Positions 1 through 13,084 are shown, counted from the stretch's first letter. The stretch is 64,000 bases of DNA from Hydractinia symbiolongicarpus (GCF_029227915.1 NC_079875.1:8121001-8185000), one strand, 5' to 3'. Numbers and translations: made by a program. Notes: a model not told the origin generated them from the letters alone.

Positions 1-168
1 TAATATCACCGAGGGTTAATAAATCCAATAACCTATGTTTACCTATTGTATATATGTTTTATTATATACCCAAAAGAGATTGTTATAATTAATATTACTT
101 AATTTGTTTTGTGTTTGTTTTGTTTTCGTTTCATTTTATAGAGTAGATCGAAACATTTTTTTGTGAAA

Positions 169-369
169 TCAAAATAACCTAAAGCTTGCTTCAGTACTCT
201 TTTTTGTATTAACACTATCTTTATCGATTATTAATTTTTCAATTCTTGCATCATCTATGTCCCCGAAGCGATTCATTTTTGTTTCGATTTCTTTGTTTTG
301 ATGTTTTTGTAAAAAGAATTTTCTCGACAAAAAAGTTCCCGCCATTTCACGTGTTTGGAAATCGACCAA
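169..369 (-). CDS. Possible first exon of a Crypton/QRICH1/KIAA1958-type gene
   Basis: A short open frame on the minus strand contains a stretch starting MNRFGDIDDARIEKLI, followed by a D-N-T-K-K segment. From memory this resembles the N-terminal helical domain of Crypton-derived tyrosine-recombinase-like proteins (QRICH1, ZMYM, KIAA1958), where the pattern runs 'EIE.L..EKD..NTKKAT' and then 'FR.YL'. The likely start is the Met at 276-274. The frame reaches a stop at 169-171, just after a possible but weak donor (AG|GTTATT) near 179, exactly where the family would continue with FREYL. It lies downstream of the last visible RNF126 exon, presumably in an intron of that gene. It could be a host gene, a transposon remnant or chance. 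Confidence 0.33.
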   Translation of the reverse strand: MVDFQTREMAGTFLSRKFFLQKHQNKEIETKMNRFGDIDDARIEKLIIDKDSVNTKKSTEASFRLF

Positions 370-400
370 TCAGAAAACGGACCACTAAGAAACAACCAAT
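366..400 (-). promoter_or_regulatory. Paired CCAAT boxes upstream of the 169-369 frame
   Basis: CCAAT pentamers with an AACC/GACC lead and a C after them lie at 366-370 and 396-400, exactly 30 bp apart. They sit 90-125 bp upstream of the candidate start codon at 276. NF-Y sites of this kind are common in metazoan proximal promoters. No TATA box or initiator was identified. The assignment depends on whether the adjacent frame is a real gene. Confidence 0.25.
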
Positions 401-1067
401 CACAGTTAATTACGATAAAAATTAATGAGGCGGAAAGGATAAAATCAAAACATGCGTTTACGAATGTTTTGTCAAAACTATTGTTACGTCACAAGCATTG
501 AATAATACGGGTGGAATACGATTATTTATTCAATGGCTGTTTTTGCTTACGGGTATATAATAATGTTATTTATTCGCTTACGTTTTTATGTTACTATTCT
601 AATAATGGCTTCCCAAACAGGTTAGTATGGCTTCATACAAAGCCCCGTTAAAATAAATCATAAACCAATCAAATTATTGGATTTTTTCATACTAACAGTC
701 AGGTGATAAACATATGTATTCTATTCATACACCTCAATATCAGTTGCGTTAATTTTCATTTGTAAGAAAATGTTTAAACAATGTTTCGAAAATGCAAAAT
801 GTTCACATTTCAATTATCACAATATGGTCTGTCTGATCAATCAAGAGAGGGTTTATACAAGATTATAAATAAATGAAAACTAATTTGAACATTGAGCTTT
901 AAGATTTACTACCATTTTTAAATAACCATCAAATTGACAGCATCGATTTTTACGTGCACGTTTACAAGCGCTATATAATTAAGTCCTGTTAACAACTACA
1001 ACCACAAAATTGCTCGAAAAATTTAACAAAATACATCTCAGAGGCCACAATTTTGTAAACAATGTAC

Positions 1068-3940
1068 CTGGACTCCTGCGGCGCCTTCTCCATCTGTGAG
1101 TTCTGGATTGATTCGGATGTGTTCTGTCCGTCAGCTAAGAGCATAAGACGTTGATTAAAAATGGGAGAAACATGATCTAAGTTTCTCTAGAACACAAAGT
1201 TAGCAGACTTACCATGGCTTGTCCAAGCAAATCTGCTTGCAACTCTGGTGTGTCGGTTTCCATTACACTACAAAAAAATTCAACGGAGAAGGTTTTTATG
1301 TTACATTCTTACATGATAGAACTGTCACTTTGTAAATGCCCTATACACATAAACTACAACAATTGTTAAAGATCAATCTGTATCTTTCTTATCCACAGCA
1401 TGAAAAGTTAATGTATATGTCGAGTGATTGTCAGACGTTTAAATGTAAAGAGATGATAACATGCAGACTTAAAAAATAAATAATCTATGTAATACTTTTG
1501 GCAAATTTATAGATCCGTCTCGTTCATTAGGAATATAATATGATCACGAAACCCTACAACAAGCCATGTTTAAAGCTATCACCATGATTGTTTAACTGTA
1601 CAAGTAGTACTTCAAAAAGACCATAGATTTATCCCCTTTATAGCCATGAAAACGATGATAACGTAAGGTAAATTTTTAGTACAACAACTGGATCATAAAC
1701 GAAAACACTATCAAACGTCGATGCTTACAAGGCATTGCTTTTGTGACCTTGGTGTCATCTATTACGGAATTCATCGATTGAGTTTCCCATTTCAGAGAGT
1801 TTCCCATTTCAGAGAGTTGCCATTTTAGCTTCATTTTCAAAAACAAATTTTGTCTTGAACAAAATAGGGATCTTTTAATCATCCCAGCAGATAATTTGTG
1901 AAAATCCAATTCAGTTAACTACTTAACCTGGAAGATTATTACATCGCTCACCCTGTCACACCAAAAGTTAAAACACAACATAATGTGCCACCACAACTTA
2001 CCCGGTAAGGCATGCTACTTTTTGAAAAATATCAGATGTCGTACCTTTCACAGACTCCAAAAACTAATGCGAAAATTTAGTTTTTCGCTTAAATTAAAAC
2101 AACATTCTAGGTATTACCCATTACAAGCCTGGTGCAGAACACCCGCTATTGTTAAAATTTCGCAAGCCTGGTGCAGAATACCCGCTATTGTTAAAATTTC
2201 GCTTATTTCATTTTATTTCATTTTTAACATTTTCTCATTCTCATTTCTCAGTATTGCCAGTAACTGAATTACATGGACACCCAAAATTCCTGATTGCACC
2301 AAAGTTACAAAGTTTCCAGGTTGTATTTTGGGAAAAACATAGAGAAAAAAAGTGTGGGGCGTTTAAGGACCAGTGTAACAAGGGCCTGGAACCTAGTGCC
2401 TGTAGTACTGGAATCGCTAGTTAAATTTACATATATTTAGAACAGTAATTCGTACACAAAACATCAGTCAATTTTAGTAAAAAAAGTAAAAAAAATCGGT
2501 TAAATTGAAAAAGTATTATGCTAAAAGATGGCAACACATAGGGCACAAAAGCTATTGCTTCTACGAATTCTAATTTTATGAAAGTTTAAAGCAGTAAAGG
2601 AGGGTGTTTATCTCACAAAGCATATATGATCGTCACAGAATTAAAAACCACTCTAAAGATTGATCTAGGACAGCTTCTAATCTAGTACCTCCAATGAAGT
2701 AACAAGCAAACTATTGGAAAATAATAGCACTTTCACTTTTATTACACCTAACGATACAGCAGTGGCCAACAAAATTTAAATTGAACTTAAAATCGTATTC
2801 TACTAGGCATTTACTGTTACACTAGCACATCCGTATTCTAAAAGACATGTTTACTGTTACCCCTGCACACCCGTATTCTATGAGACATGTATACTGTTAC
2901 ACCTGCACAGTTGTATTCTATGAGACATGCTTACTGTCATTCCTGCACAGCTATGAGCTATGAATATTACCTGTCTTCCAATTCTTCTATAAAACTTGAA
3001 AAACATTCAGAGCACAGGTAGTCCTAAAAATAAAAAAATAAATAAAAACACATCGAAGTAAAAGAAACTGCATAGTTAGAAATAACAGCAACATCAATAA
3101 AAACCACAACAACAATAACCACAACAACTAATAACCACACTAACAATAACCACAACAACAATAACCACAACAACAATAACCACAACAACAATAACCACAA
3201 CAACAATAACCACAACATCAATAACCACAACAACAATAACCACAACAACAATAACCACAACAACAATAACCGCAACAACAATAACCACAACAACAATAAC
3301 CACAACAACAATAACCACAACAACAATAACCACAACAACAATAACCACAACAACAATAACCACAACAACAATAACCACACTAACAATAACCACAACAACA
3401 ATAACTGGAAAAACTAAAACTGGAAAAACTAATAACCACAACAACAATAACCGCAACAACTAATAACCACACTAACAATAACCACAACAACAATAACCAC
3501 AAATATACAATACAACAAAACCGAACGAAAGTAACAACACCAGTATGGTGTTTCAATGCCATTTTTCATCGTTTTCAATGCTATTTTATGCGGTTTCAAA
3601 CTATTTAAAGCCACGCATCAACTAAAATATTTAGTTCTAGGTTTTGGTTTATCAAATGGAAAAAACAACGATTTCTATGAACATACAGGTTAAAATATAA
3701 GGTTCTGACAAAGGATCTTAAAAGATGTAGTGATAATTCAAAATTCATCACCTGATAGGTTTGCAACAACAGAAACAACATAAAAAACAATGATATCGAT
3801 GAAGACAAAAACAGCGACAATAACATAAAGACAATGACGTAACCTACTGGCAATATGGGTCTCATTTCACGGCTACAAGAGTGACAAAAATAAAATTTGA
3901 TTTCATCTTGCACAGGTGTATCGACACTTGCTGCTGCCAT
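1068..3940 (-). CDS. RNF126: RNF126/RNF115-like E3 ubiquitin ligase, N-terminal half
   Basis: Four coding exons give the first 89 residues: 3848-3940, 2971-3023, 1213-1267 and 1068-1134. Exon 1 begins MAAASVDTPVQDEIKFYF and carries CHSC. Exon 2 carries LCSEC followed by FIEELED. Together these form the CX2C...CX2C zinc ribbon with the 'LPDY.C..C...FIEEL' signature of RNF126/RNF115 (BCA2). Exon phases join without conflict: 0 at P|DYL, 2 at D|S, 0 at M|L. Exon 4 encodes an Arg-rich stretch (HRWRRRRRSP), like the basic linker before the mid region in this family. The C-terminal RING-H2 domain must lie beyond base 1. In vertebrates RNF126 acts in the cytosol with BAG6 on mislocalised hydrophobic proteins; the zinc ribbon is the BAG6-binding part. 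An in-frame Met five codons upstream (3955) is an alternative start. Exon 4 has a second AG acceptor 11 nt inside it, which would shift the frame. Confidence 0.82.
2124..2201. repeat. 39-bp tandem duplication
   Basis: Two adjacent 39-bp units (2124-2162 and 2163-2201) differ at one base. They lie in the large intron (1268-2970) of the RNF126-like gene. No coding role is seen. Confidence 0.85.
2795..2952. repeat. 40-bp minisatellite, four units
   Basis: Four units begin with GTATTCTA at 2795, 2833, 2873 and 2913. They have a 38-40 bp period and share a TTACTGTTAC...CTGCACA core with scattered substitutions. The array ends 19 bp short of exon 2 of the RNF126-like gene, within its intron. Confidence 0.85.
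3101..3505. repeat. 15-bp microsatellite (AACAACAATAACCAC)n
   Basis: A near-perfect 15-bp repeat runs for about 400 bp in intron 1 (3024-3847) of the RNF126-like gene. It is interrupted near 3405-3430 by AACTGGAAAAACTA-type variants and by units in which AACAAC becomes ACTAAC. The Leu/Trp- and Val/Ile-rich open frames across it are repeat artefacts, not proteins. Confidence 0.95.
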
Positions 3941-4171
3941 TTTGCATTTACACAAAAATAAATATATTAATTTGCATTTTACTAAACATATATACTTCTA
4001 ATCACTAAAAATAGAAAGAAATATTAAGAAAGAAAGGGAATTAATACTACAAATTTGAAACAATAAATGCAACTTTTAAGATTATAGTTGAAAAGAAAAT
4101 TGCTCCTAAAAAAATTACAATTCTTGATTAAAAACAAATTTAAATATGACAATTAATAACTGAAAAAGTTC

Positions 4172-4316
4172 ATAAAGCCATTTAAGGGTTTTCATCTAAA
4201 CCGAGAGTAAAACCAATTAAATTGTATATAGACAATTAATTTATAAAGCCATTTAAGGTTTTTCATCTAAACCAAGAGTAAAACTAATTAATTTTTATAT
4301 AGACAATTAATTTATT
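4172..4316. repeat. 81-bp direct duplication
   Basis: A segment starting ATAAAGCCATTTAAGG is repeated at 4172 and 4253 with few differences. It lies in the intergenic space between the RNF126-like start and the stop of the first NLR-like gene. The rest of 3941-4959 is AT-rich, with only the TTAA element listed separately. Confidence 0.8.
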
Positions 4317-4417
4317 GTTTTACATTAATGTTTTTTAAAAACTGCACAGGATAGAGTTTTACCTGGCAAGATTAAACACAAGAACGGTTAGACTTAGGTG
4401 ATTATACTGAAAACGCA

Positions 4418-4673
4418 TTAAGGCAGATTCACAATGGCAAAATTAACGCTGTCGCATTGTGGCACAGCATCCATTTTTATTGCTTGAAACTGCTCTCTGC
4501 GGTAAGACACGTGTTACCATAAGAGCAATATTACGTTAATTTGAATCTCATGATTATTGTACAATGAGAAGTTTAATTTAACAAAACTGCAGGGTTAAAA
4601 GGAAAGCACATATAAAAAAAAACATTTGCAGTGTCACTGTGTTTCACAGACCTTTAATGTGAATCCACCTTAA
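4418..4673. mobile_element. TTAA-flanked MITE, about 256 bp
   Basis: The element is bounded by TTAA at both ends (4418-4421 and 4670-4673). Its ends form an imperfect inverted repeat, GGCAGATTCACA against GGTGGATTCACA. TTAA target duplications are typical of piggyBac-class transposons. No open frame is present, so it would be a non-autonomous copy. Confidence 0.55.
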
Positions 4674-4959
4674 GTTGGGATCTAAAAAAAATTGTCATTC
4701 AAAAACATTTTTATTTAGAAGACTTTTTATAAAAATTCTTTAAAAAACTCCATTACATCAAAATTAGCATAAATAAAATAATGTTGAGAAGATATAAAGT
4801 ATATGTATTGAATTATTTAAAAAAAAATTAAATAAAAAAATATTATTTACATAAATGTAGCAGCAACTTAACTTCCACAAAATATAAGACTTTTTTCATT
4901 TTACATCGAAATACTAAAAGCATTTTACATTGAAATAATAAAGAATTTTTTAAGAGCCT

Positions 4960-7900
4960 TTATGCAATAACGTAATTGACCATATCTTTCAGCAATTCCA
5001 CCTTAGTATTCGCTATCAGGCAGCCATACATGTCTATTTGTTGCAAGTTTCGTTTCGGATGATTGCAAAGATAACTCGCTAATTCCTGCCAGCCAGTGTT
5101 TGTAATACCCTTGTTATATCTAAGATCGATAATTTCAACAGTTGCTATTAGTGGAACTAGTACAAAAAAGTCTTCATCAGTCAACAGACAACGAAAAATA
5201 TAAAGCTGAGTCAACTTGCACTTATCACTGTTCCCAAAATCCCCAAGACTTTTCCACCCAATTGTCGACACCTTCATGTTGCCACCAAGTTTTAATGTGT
5301 GTAAACACGGTATAATAGGAAGCAAAATCTTCAACTTTGAATCATCGATATTGCAGTCCGAAATGTTTAGATACTTTAATGACACAACATTCGTATGGAG
5401 AACGCTCTCTGCAAACACCTTCCATCCATCTTCTGTAATATTCGGGTTATTCTTAAAGCTCACGTACCTCAAGTGACAAAATGCTTGTTTTAACATATTA
5501 ACAGATGCATCACTTAAATTACAACTTCGAAAGTTTAATTCTTGAAAAGGAAGTTGGTGTAGATCTACATTACCCACAATGCTCCAACCAATTTCCGTTA
5601 TGTTATTGTTACCCGAAAGTCTCAATTCTTTCAATCGTGGAAACAATGTTGACAGAATTGAAACTTGTTTATCATTTAATTCACAGTCACACACCGCTAA
5701 CTGTTGCAATTTACTTTTTTTGTCTTGCATTGATTCAACAAAGTACCTCCATCCTGCAGTTCCAACATTTCTATTAAAGCTTAAATCAATTCTTTCGTAT
5801 TGAAGCATATTCTGACAATGATGCTTAATGCTTTTATCATTTAAATCACAATTGATTATTAGCAGTTCTGACTTTTCTTTCTCATCAGGATCTGCAATCA
5901 TGTGGGGTCGGGATGGTGAACTTTCCAGAAACCCTACAAAAAGCGATATTTTTTTCAGGTATATATCATCAATGCAGCAATTTTTGATAAACAATCGTTT
6001 TAACGGATTGGAATCTTCGTAACGTTGCTGAACAAAATCTGATAAGTGCTTCCAACCTACTGATGTGATAGCTTGATTAAAGCTTACATCTAGCTCTTCC
6101 ACTTTCCAAAGTAATGGAATTAGTTTCTCTATGATGGAGTCTGTTAGGTAGCAACAACGTGCCCGGAACCGTTGTAACAAGTTCTCAGAAAGTGCATACT
6201 TTGCCAAGCAACTCCATGATTTGAGAGAAATTCCAGGGTTATTACACACTTCAAATTCCTTTAATTTGGGCACAATTGGTGCCAAAATTTCAAACGAACT
6301 ATCACTGATGCTGCAGTCTCTAACATGAAGTTTTTTTAAACAGCTCTGCTCATTCTCAATTATCTCAGCAATCAATCGCCACCCATCTAGAGATATGGTT
6401 TTGTTGTAACTTAAAACAAGTGAATTAAGATTACGCAAAACAGCTCCTAACGACAACAAATGATCAGAAGTCAATTTACAATCATAAAAACGCATATCTT
6501 TTATTCCTGGCGTTACACCATTTTCAATACTTCTTGAAAATTCTGAATTGATCACAGACAAATCTTTAGCCATTACAACATCAACCTTTTCAATGTGAAC
6601 ACGACTAGCCAAGCACATACACTTGGCAAGAACTTTGTATGCATCTCCGAAGATGTCACTTCTTCCTATTTGTATATAGATCTCTTTTACAGGAAATGGA
6701 GAGAGTGACGTCAGTTGGTTAAGAAAATAAACCATAAAATTTATCTGAATGTTTGAGAAGTTCTTAATGTATAGGGTAATTTCACTGTGTGCGATAGTAA
6801 ATAATAAATCTTTATCTAACAAGTTGTGGTATTCAAAACAAGCAGCAGCAAAAAGATTCCAGTCCTCATTTGAGCCTAAAAATAGGTGAAGTAAAAAGTA
6901 ATAAATAAAACATATATACAAAAAAGATTACAGCATAAATATGCAACACAAAGAAAAGAATTGCTTTTATAGAAATGACTAGTTAAATGGCCCATGGGAA
7001 AATCTGCTTGATTAGGGAGATATTATTCTGATGACATCATCAACCTGTTGGTTCCAAAACTGGGAATTGAGCCAGCTTCCCATTTTGCTCCCAGGTGGCA
7101 CTTAGTTATCTATGCATGAGATATTGTCAGATATTTTACATTTGTTTTTAAGTTTTCGTGTCTCAAGCTTTTTAAGTGTAATGTTACACTAATTTTAAAA
7201 TCATTATTGAGTTCAATTCATTTTAACCCATTGAATTCCTAATGTGTCTGGTTTGCTAAAATTATATCTACTTTGTCTACAGACACATACAGTTAGAATT
7301 TTATTTTAACAGAAATATTTCAGGGGACATAATCCTTCTTTCGAAAAGTTTGTCCAGAACGTGTCCAAAAAATAAATTTCTGTTTAACAAAATTTTGAAC
7401 CATTGAAATGAAACTAAATCTTAATACTGAACAAACAGTGAGAAATAAAAATTCTTCCAAAGACTTTTAAAAAAATTACATCCTCAAATAAGTTGCTGTA
7501 ATCATATCTTGCTAAATTTTTGGTTTGTGAAAATTCATCAGAACAAGTTGAGCAACTTAAAGTGCCTTTAACTAGTTAAATCACATAAACGTTGCTTTAT
7601 GTAGAGAATCCATTAGACTTCTAGTGTATATATTGCACTAGTTGTTAGCATGTGGTTTTTCGTTTTTTACTGTTTGTATCCTACAACATTCCTTTAAGTA
7701 TTTTTATCTGACTGTTAGTGTGAAGTAATAAAATTATTCCACAGTTAGTCTGAAGTAAACTGCCGCATATGCAGACACTATGTGGATAAAAAGTAGATGG
7801 ATGAGACCAATAGACCTATCCAATAGACCTATTTTAATAACCGATTCCATTCCAAAAAATACACAGCCAGAACAGACATACCAACATGAAAACAAGGTTA

Positions 7901-10900
7901 GTATAGAGATAACTTTAATTTGTCGGCCAAGTGATGCACATATAGTTTGTTTACCCCGTTATTTCTCAAATTAACTTGTCAAATGGGCAAATTCTGAACT
8001 TTTGGTAAAGTATATAGAAAGTGGCACTTATTTTATACCCAGTGGGCTTATTAAAGTTGCTGATTTATATTTTTTTCTAGTGTTTAGCTAGCTAAGGTTG
8101 ATTGGTTTGGATTTTATATTTAGCTACACTAGCACTAGCATTCGTTACTACTAGCTAGCTAGTTGGAGCTTCAACCAATGTTGTTAACATAATATACATT
8201 TTACTCTTTGTTATTGGATATCTTTTATTTTTTAAAACACCTGTAAATAACATAACTTGGCTATCCTAAGCATGTTGGGTTGGTGGTATTAGACTGAATA
8301 TTGGTCTTCATCGTGTTATATATTCAACAAAATGTAATAAGAGCAATGCAATCACTTAAGGTAAAAGCATGTATACTCATAAGTTACAGTTGCAGCTAGT
8401 TACAGATATTTGTTGTTGCTTTTTAAATTCACAAAACATTCTGTCAATAAGTAGTATTTCTAGTAATATTGCCAGTAATATTATAATTATAACTATTGCC
8501 AGGTGTTATTCCATGTCAGGTATAACTATGAGTGTTGTAATTTTATTGTATGTAAAAGCAAAGATCAACAACTTTTTTTGAAAGGTCCTCTTCTTAGAAA
8601 AACCTGATAGAATTAACATAAAACCTTTCTGTATTATATCAATGATTCCTTTAAAAGCTAAGAGAATAGTAGATGAATTTGTTTTAAGGCACATGTTGTT
8701 TCAATGCAATAACGTTTAGCCAGTTAAGCTGGACAGCACTCTCTTAGATATGTTTAATACTTGATCGATTTACCACAATAACTTATAACAGATGGCCTCA
8801 GAAAGTTAAGAAAGTTTTAAATATATACGGACGGCATTATAACTAATGAATGGCTTCGTTTTATTTTCTTGATGATCACCCAAACAACATAACCTTACAA
8901 GTGTAACACTGTCATTTCCAAAATAGTTGTTAGAGGCCTAATCTTGCTGTCAAGTTAATTCCAAAGAGAATAAGAACAATTTCAAGAACCTTGAATCTAT
9001 TTTCTTAGAGAATAGAACAACACTAGACCTAAATATTTTTATTTATGTAAAGATGTGTCCTGTGATAAAAACTTTTTTGTAAGAACAGCAGTATGTTCAG
9101 TTGTTTCTTCACGTTCTGAAAAAAATAGGTTTATGCCAGAACCTTACATATTGTTTATATTGTATACCTTACAGTATACAATATAAACTTTTTGTGGTAG
9201 TAAGACACAAGACGTTTGTTGGCTACCTAACTATAGCTAGCCAACATAAAAGTTGTCATAAATACACACTTAATATCAGTAAATATTCTTAATTTTTGTC
9301 ACACTACCACTACTGATACCCTCAATATACTTTTATTCACTACGATCCTTTCAATGCCATATATTTAATGTTGGCTAACTATAGTTAGGTAGCCAACAAA
9401 CGTCTCGTGTCTTACTACAACAAAAAGTTAAAAATTATAAAACCAACATATGCTACTTAACATCCTGAACTTTATATAAACTAACCTCGTTTTCATGCAA
9501 TGTTTTGATTTTTCGCCACCACGGCTGATCATGAAAAGGCGATATTGAAATAGGTCTATATACTTAAATCCTAAGTAAAAAAAACACTACATACCTGTTA
9601 ATACACAATGTCGAGCCTCTACAAATAAATTTTCTGCCAGAAGATGTATACATGGCTTTTCAGCTAAACCGTTTTTTACATCAAGAGAATTCAAAATGGC
9701 CTTGGTTATATTTGCTGTATGACAACCAGGGATCAGCGCTGACTCCAAACCACATAGCACAGGAATACAGCCACGCAAACGATGATTCTCCAAGATTTCT
9801 TTTCTAGGAAAACCTTCCTTAAGTATGTGAATAGCTGCACAAAATTCTTGCAAACTGAGATGTCGAAATTGGTACTTAATTGTGAACTCATCTACAAACA
9901 CTTTTGTGACCAAACCACAGTACTCAAGAGATTCTTCACAAATTTGTGGTAACGAATCAGCATTGAATACAACTGTTCCATTACATAGCATCTGATATGC
10001 CATCTCAGAAACAACAGTCAATACTTTTCCAACATCTTTTCGCTTAAATATATCCCTTAGCGTCATGTATGACATATCTTCAGTGCGAAAGTGGTTTTTT
10101 AGATACAATCCTAAAGCCCAGGAGTAGAGTTCAACAGATGTATCAGCATTCATACTTGTTTCACTCGAAAAAAGGCTGCAGATGATGGACAAATACACAG
10201 GCAAACTTGCCATCAGTGACAGGTTAGTGGATTCTTTCAACTTTTGCAAAACTAGTACCTCTTTTTCTTTGTTATCATAAAATATATTATGAACAAACAA
10301 CTCAATGTTCTTTTGATCAAATCCGAGAACTTCAATGGACTTTAAACTTACAAGTTTACGAAATTTCTGTTGCACCATTCCTATAGCTTCTGGTCGACCA
10401 GATATTAAAACTTTGTGATCAAATAATGATGCATTAACAGGATTAATCGCTTGATACAAGCATTTCGAGATTCCAATCATCTTACCGTGGTGCTGTGATA
10501 TCATATCAGTTAAACCAATAAATTCATCAATGCCGTCAATTATTATCAAAACTCTGTCTGCAATAGACTGTAGCTCCTCAAACCTAACCCAATGGAAAAC
10601 ATCTGGATATAAAAATTTTAACAAAGATTCTAAGGAATCTAATTTTTCCATAGAGTTAATTTCACGACAAATAATAGTGAAGACAAAATCATACTGCTGT
10701 CCTTCAGTGACGTTCCAAAGCTCCTCTCTGGCCCACTTTAAAACTGTATAAAGAAGCAATGTACTCTTCCCACTTCCTGCAACTCCACCTAAACAAACAA
10801 GGGGTGAGTTTTCTGTCATAATATTCTCCACTGTGATTGTTTTCCCTTTGAACAAATGTTGATTGAGATGATAGTCTCGCTCACTATTATGCTTCCAGTA

Positions 10901-11863
10901 TTCACGTACATCTCTTGAAGGGGAAATAGCTAGCTCAACAAAGGCGGATATCCGATCAATACCACGTGGAGATACATTGTTATGTGATGTGTCAAAGAGC
11001 TCTGCATACTGTCGGAGATACTGTTTTTGAAGTTTTTTGCGGGCCTCGTCTGGTATAAAATATATATATATATAAGCATAAACATTGGAAATCGTACAGA
11101 AAATTGAATTATGCATTTGCATTGGCAAAATACTTACTAAATTTGGGGTTACCAACTTTAAAGGGTATCTGTGTAGCTATAATCAATGCAAAAACAAGAT
11201 TATACATTACAATTTTTTGTCTGGTTTAAAATATGCTCAACAACAATGCTACAAAAATCTATGATTAACAATTCATTACTTCTCACTTAAATTGTTAATT
11301 TCATTTAACACTAACACAATAAAGTTTGCTTTGCTTTGAATTACCTTGAGTTTCACATTTCTTTATGACATCATTACGCCCAATGTCTTTCAAGACTTTT
11401 TGTACATCCAACCACCTTAGATTAGGTTGCATCTGAATACACTTTGCGAGACACTTTCGACATTTTTCATACACCAAGTTATTCTCTAAGTCAATGCAAT
11501 CTATTTGTGATTCTTCCAGTTGCATCAATCTACCGAATCGTTTCCAATCACTGGCAAGAGAATAAGAGACGCAATCCAAGATGGACTCTGATAAGGATTG
11601 ATCTATTGAAACAAGAATCAGTTATTACAAAACAAGGGAACCCTTTTACAACTTAACACTCTTCCAGAGTAAAATGTGGATTTTCAAAAGAATAATCACA
11701 GTAGGTAAGATCTAACCAATTTTAAATTTAGACTGACAAATGGCAGACAATGTGAAATTTTGTAAAACAAAACACAAAGTAAACTGCCTATGATGTGACA
11801 CAATGACAATACAAGTGTTGTGACACAATTCAAGAAATGTAGTGTACCTTTAATGTTTGCCAT
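4960..11863 (-). CDS. NLR-like protein A: Death, NACHT, LRR (1227 aa)
   Basis: I reconstruct five coding exons: 11848-11863, 11345-11602, 11138-11176, 9595-11049 and 4960-6875, totalling 3684 nt. All junction phases agree (1 throughout). Exon 1 encodes only MANIK plus a split codon. Exon 2 (residues about 6-90) is a Death domain with DWKRFGRLM and LEESQIDCIDL. Exon 4 is the NACHT NTPase, with Walker A GGVAGSGKSTLLL at about 192-204 and Walker B LIIIDGIDEF at about 272-281, followed by the FRHLSLQEFCAA segment typical of NACHT winged-helix regions. Exon 5 (about 590-1227) holds ribonuclease-inhibitor-type leucine-rich repeats in eight paired units of about 56 residues, each ending near a GW or SW motif. 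Such proteins sense microbial or danger signals and oligomerise in the cytosol, signalling through Death-domain partners; here that is inferred from domains only. The last intron (6876-9594) contains transposon remnants. The paralogue B lies directly upstream. Confidence 0.85.
9156..9185. repeat. Perfect 12-bp stem hairpin
   Basis: TATATTGTATAC at 9156-9167 is followed after six bases by its exact complement at 9174-9185. It abuts the left end of the 9188-9427 MITE. No function is assigned. Confidence 0.7.
9188..9427. mobile_element. MITE with 55-bp terminal inverted repeats
   Basis: The sequence at 9188-9242, starting CTTTTTGTGGTAGTAAGACA, is mirrored at 9373-9427 with only a few mismatches, leaving 130 bp between. 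Long, nearly perfect inverted ends and the lack of an open frame indicate a recently active non-autonomous DNA element. Confidence 0.7.
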
Positions 11864-13084
11864 TTTTGTTAGGATGCATTAAATGAATCTAACACTCCTG
11901 TTTATTATTCAATTATCTATTCTATAAAAGAATATTTACTATAGTTAGATGAATCAAAGGATGAAAACATTAAACATATTTTAAGAAATAGGTTAAGTTT
12001 TTGGTACTTTTTCGTAAACATAAAACTTATATTATTTATTTAGGGGTAAGGTCATTTTTAAAATAAATATCCTCGTCCTCAGGGATTGTTGCCTGATGTC
12101 AAAGGCACTAGCACTTACTTGAGAGCTAACAAGATCCTGGCACAGGCTGCTTTTCATAACCACTATGTTGGTTACTATAAATAATTAATGAGGCTGTCTC
12201 GCTGTTATAATTCCTATGGCTTGTTCAAGTCCTTGTTCCTTACTTGCACATGGTGCGGTAGAAGGATCCTGGTTCATTATGTTTTCCCTGAAACTATATT
12301 TTATAGTGATGATATTACTCAAGGAGCATTATTTATCAAAAACTTGTGACTAGAAAGCTGATTTTGTTACCTAGCTGGCTAGCTTTTATATTTACAAGGC
12401 AAGTACCCCTCGTTGGGACAAGGTTTTAGATTGCAGCGTCTAGCTAGCTAGATTTAAAAAACTTTACTAAAGGCTAGCCAGATAAGTATAAAATAACATT
12501 TTTTTTTAAAACCCCATACATGTGACCTAGATAATTTTTTTAGATTAAAATTTCGCCCAAAAATCAAGCAACTTGCTTAGCAAGTTTCTGTGATTTCTTT
12601 CCTTTACTTTTGACAACAACCTTCCCAGTTGAACAATGGAAAAAAACTTTTCAGAACTAACATATACTGCGTTTAAAAAGCAACTTAGTGTGCTTTAGCA
12701 GGCTGGATATACTACAACACACCAAGAAATAAAATTATAGGTAATAAAAAATAATGAAACTCACACCACAACAAGAAAAAAAAAATAGGCAATAAAAAAT
12801 AATGAGAAACTGTACCTCACAAGCCTAAATAAATAAAATAAAATAAATAAAAAACTTAAAGAAAAATAAGATTTATTTTCATTTAGTAATTGGTTGTTAC
12901 ATCTGCCTATGTACCTAAATTGCCAAAAGTCATGTTTTCTAGCTGTAAAAAAACCTTTTATTTTCATTTAAAATGCCAACAATGAAAAAAAAAACTGCCA
13001 AGATAAAAATATTTACTGCGTAACTCACTAGTTTTTGGTTATTTTTTTTAATATTATGCCCTATGCAGGTATCCTCTCATGTTG
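11864..13084. other. Intergenic, upstream of NLR A
   Basis: This 1.2-kb stretch should contain the 5' untranslated exon(s) and promoter of NLR A. I see no convincing TATA box, coding exon or repeat, only AT-rich sequence with several TAGCTAGC-type short palindromes. Confidence 0.4.

Larger units (their letters stand above)
7885..9497. mobile_element. Inverted-repeat element, 1.6 kb, inside NLR A last intron
   Basis: An 18-bp inverted repeat, CATGAAAAC(A/G)AGGTTAGT, lies at 7885-7902 and 9480-9497 with one mismatch. The same terminal sequence bounds another element at 23831-24363, which supports a transposon family. No transposase is seen inside. A second, smaller inverted-repeat element (9188-9427) appears nested within it. 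Confidence 0.45.

Noticed and set aside
1123-1134. Alternative acceptor for RNF126 exon 4 (GACAG at 1124)
   Set aside because: It changes frame by 11 nt and removes the Arg-rich linker expected in this family; the TTAG acceptor at 1135 keeps both.
3024-3614. Long Leu-Trp and Val-Ile open frames
   Set aside because: They are translations of the 15-bp microsatellite and have no splice or start support.
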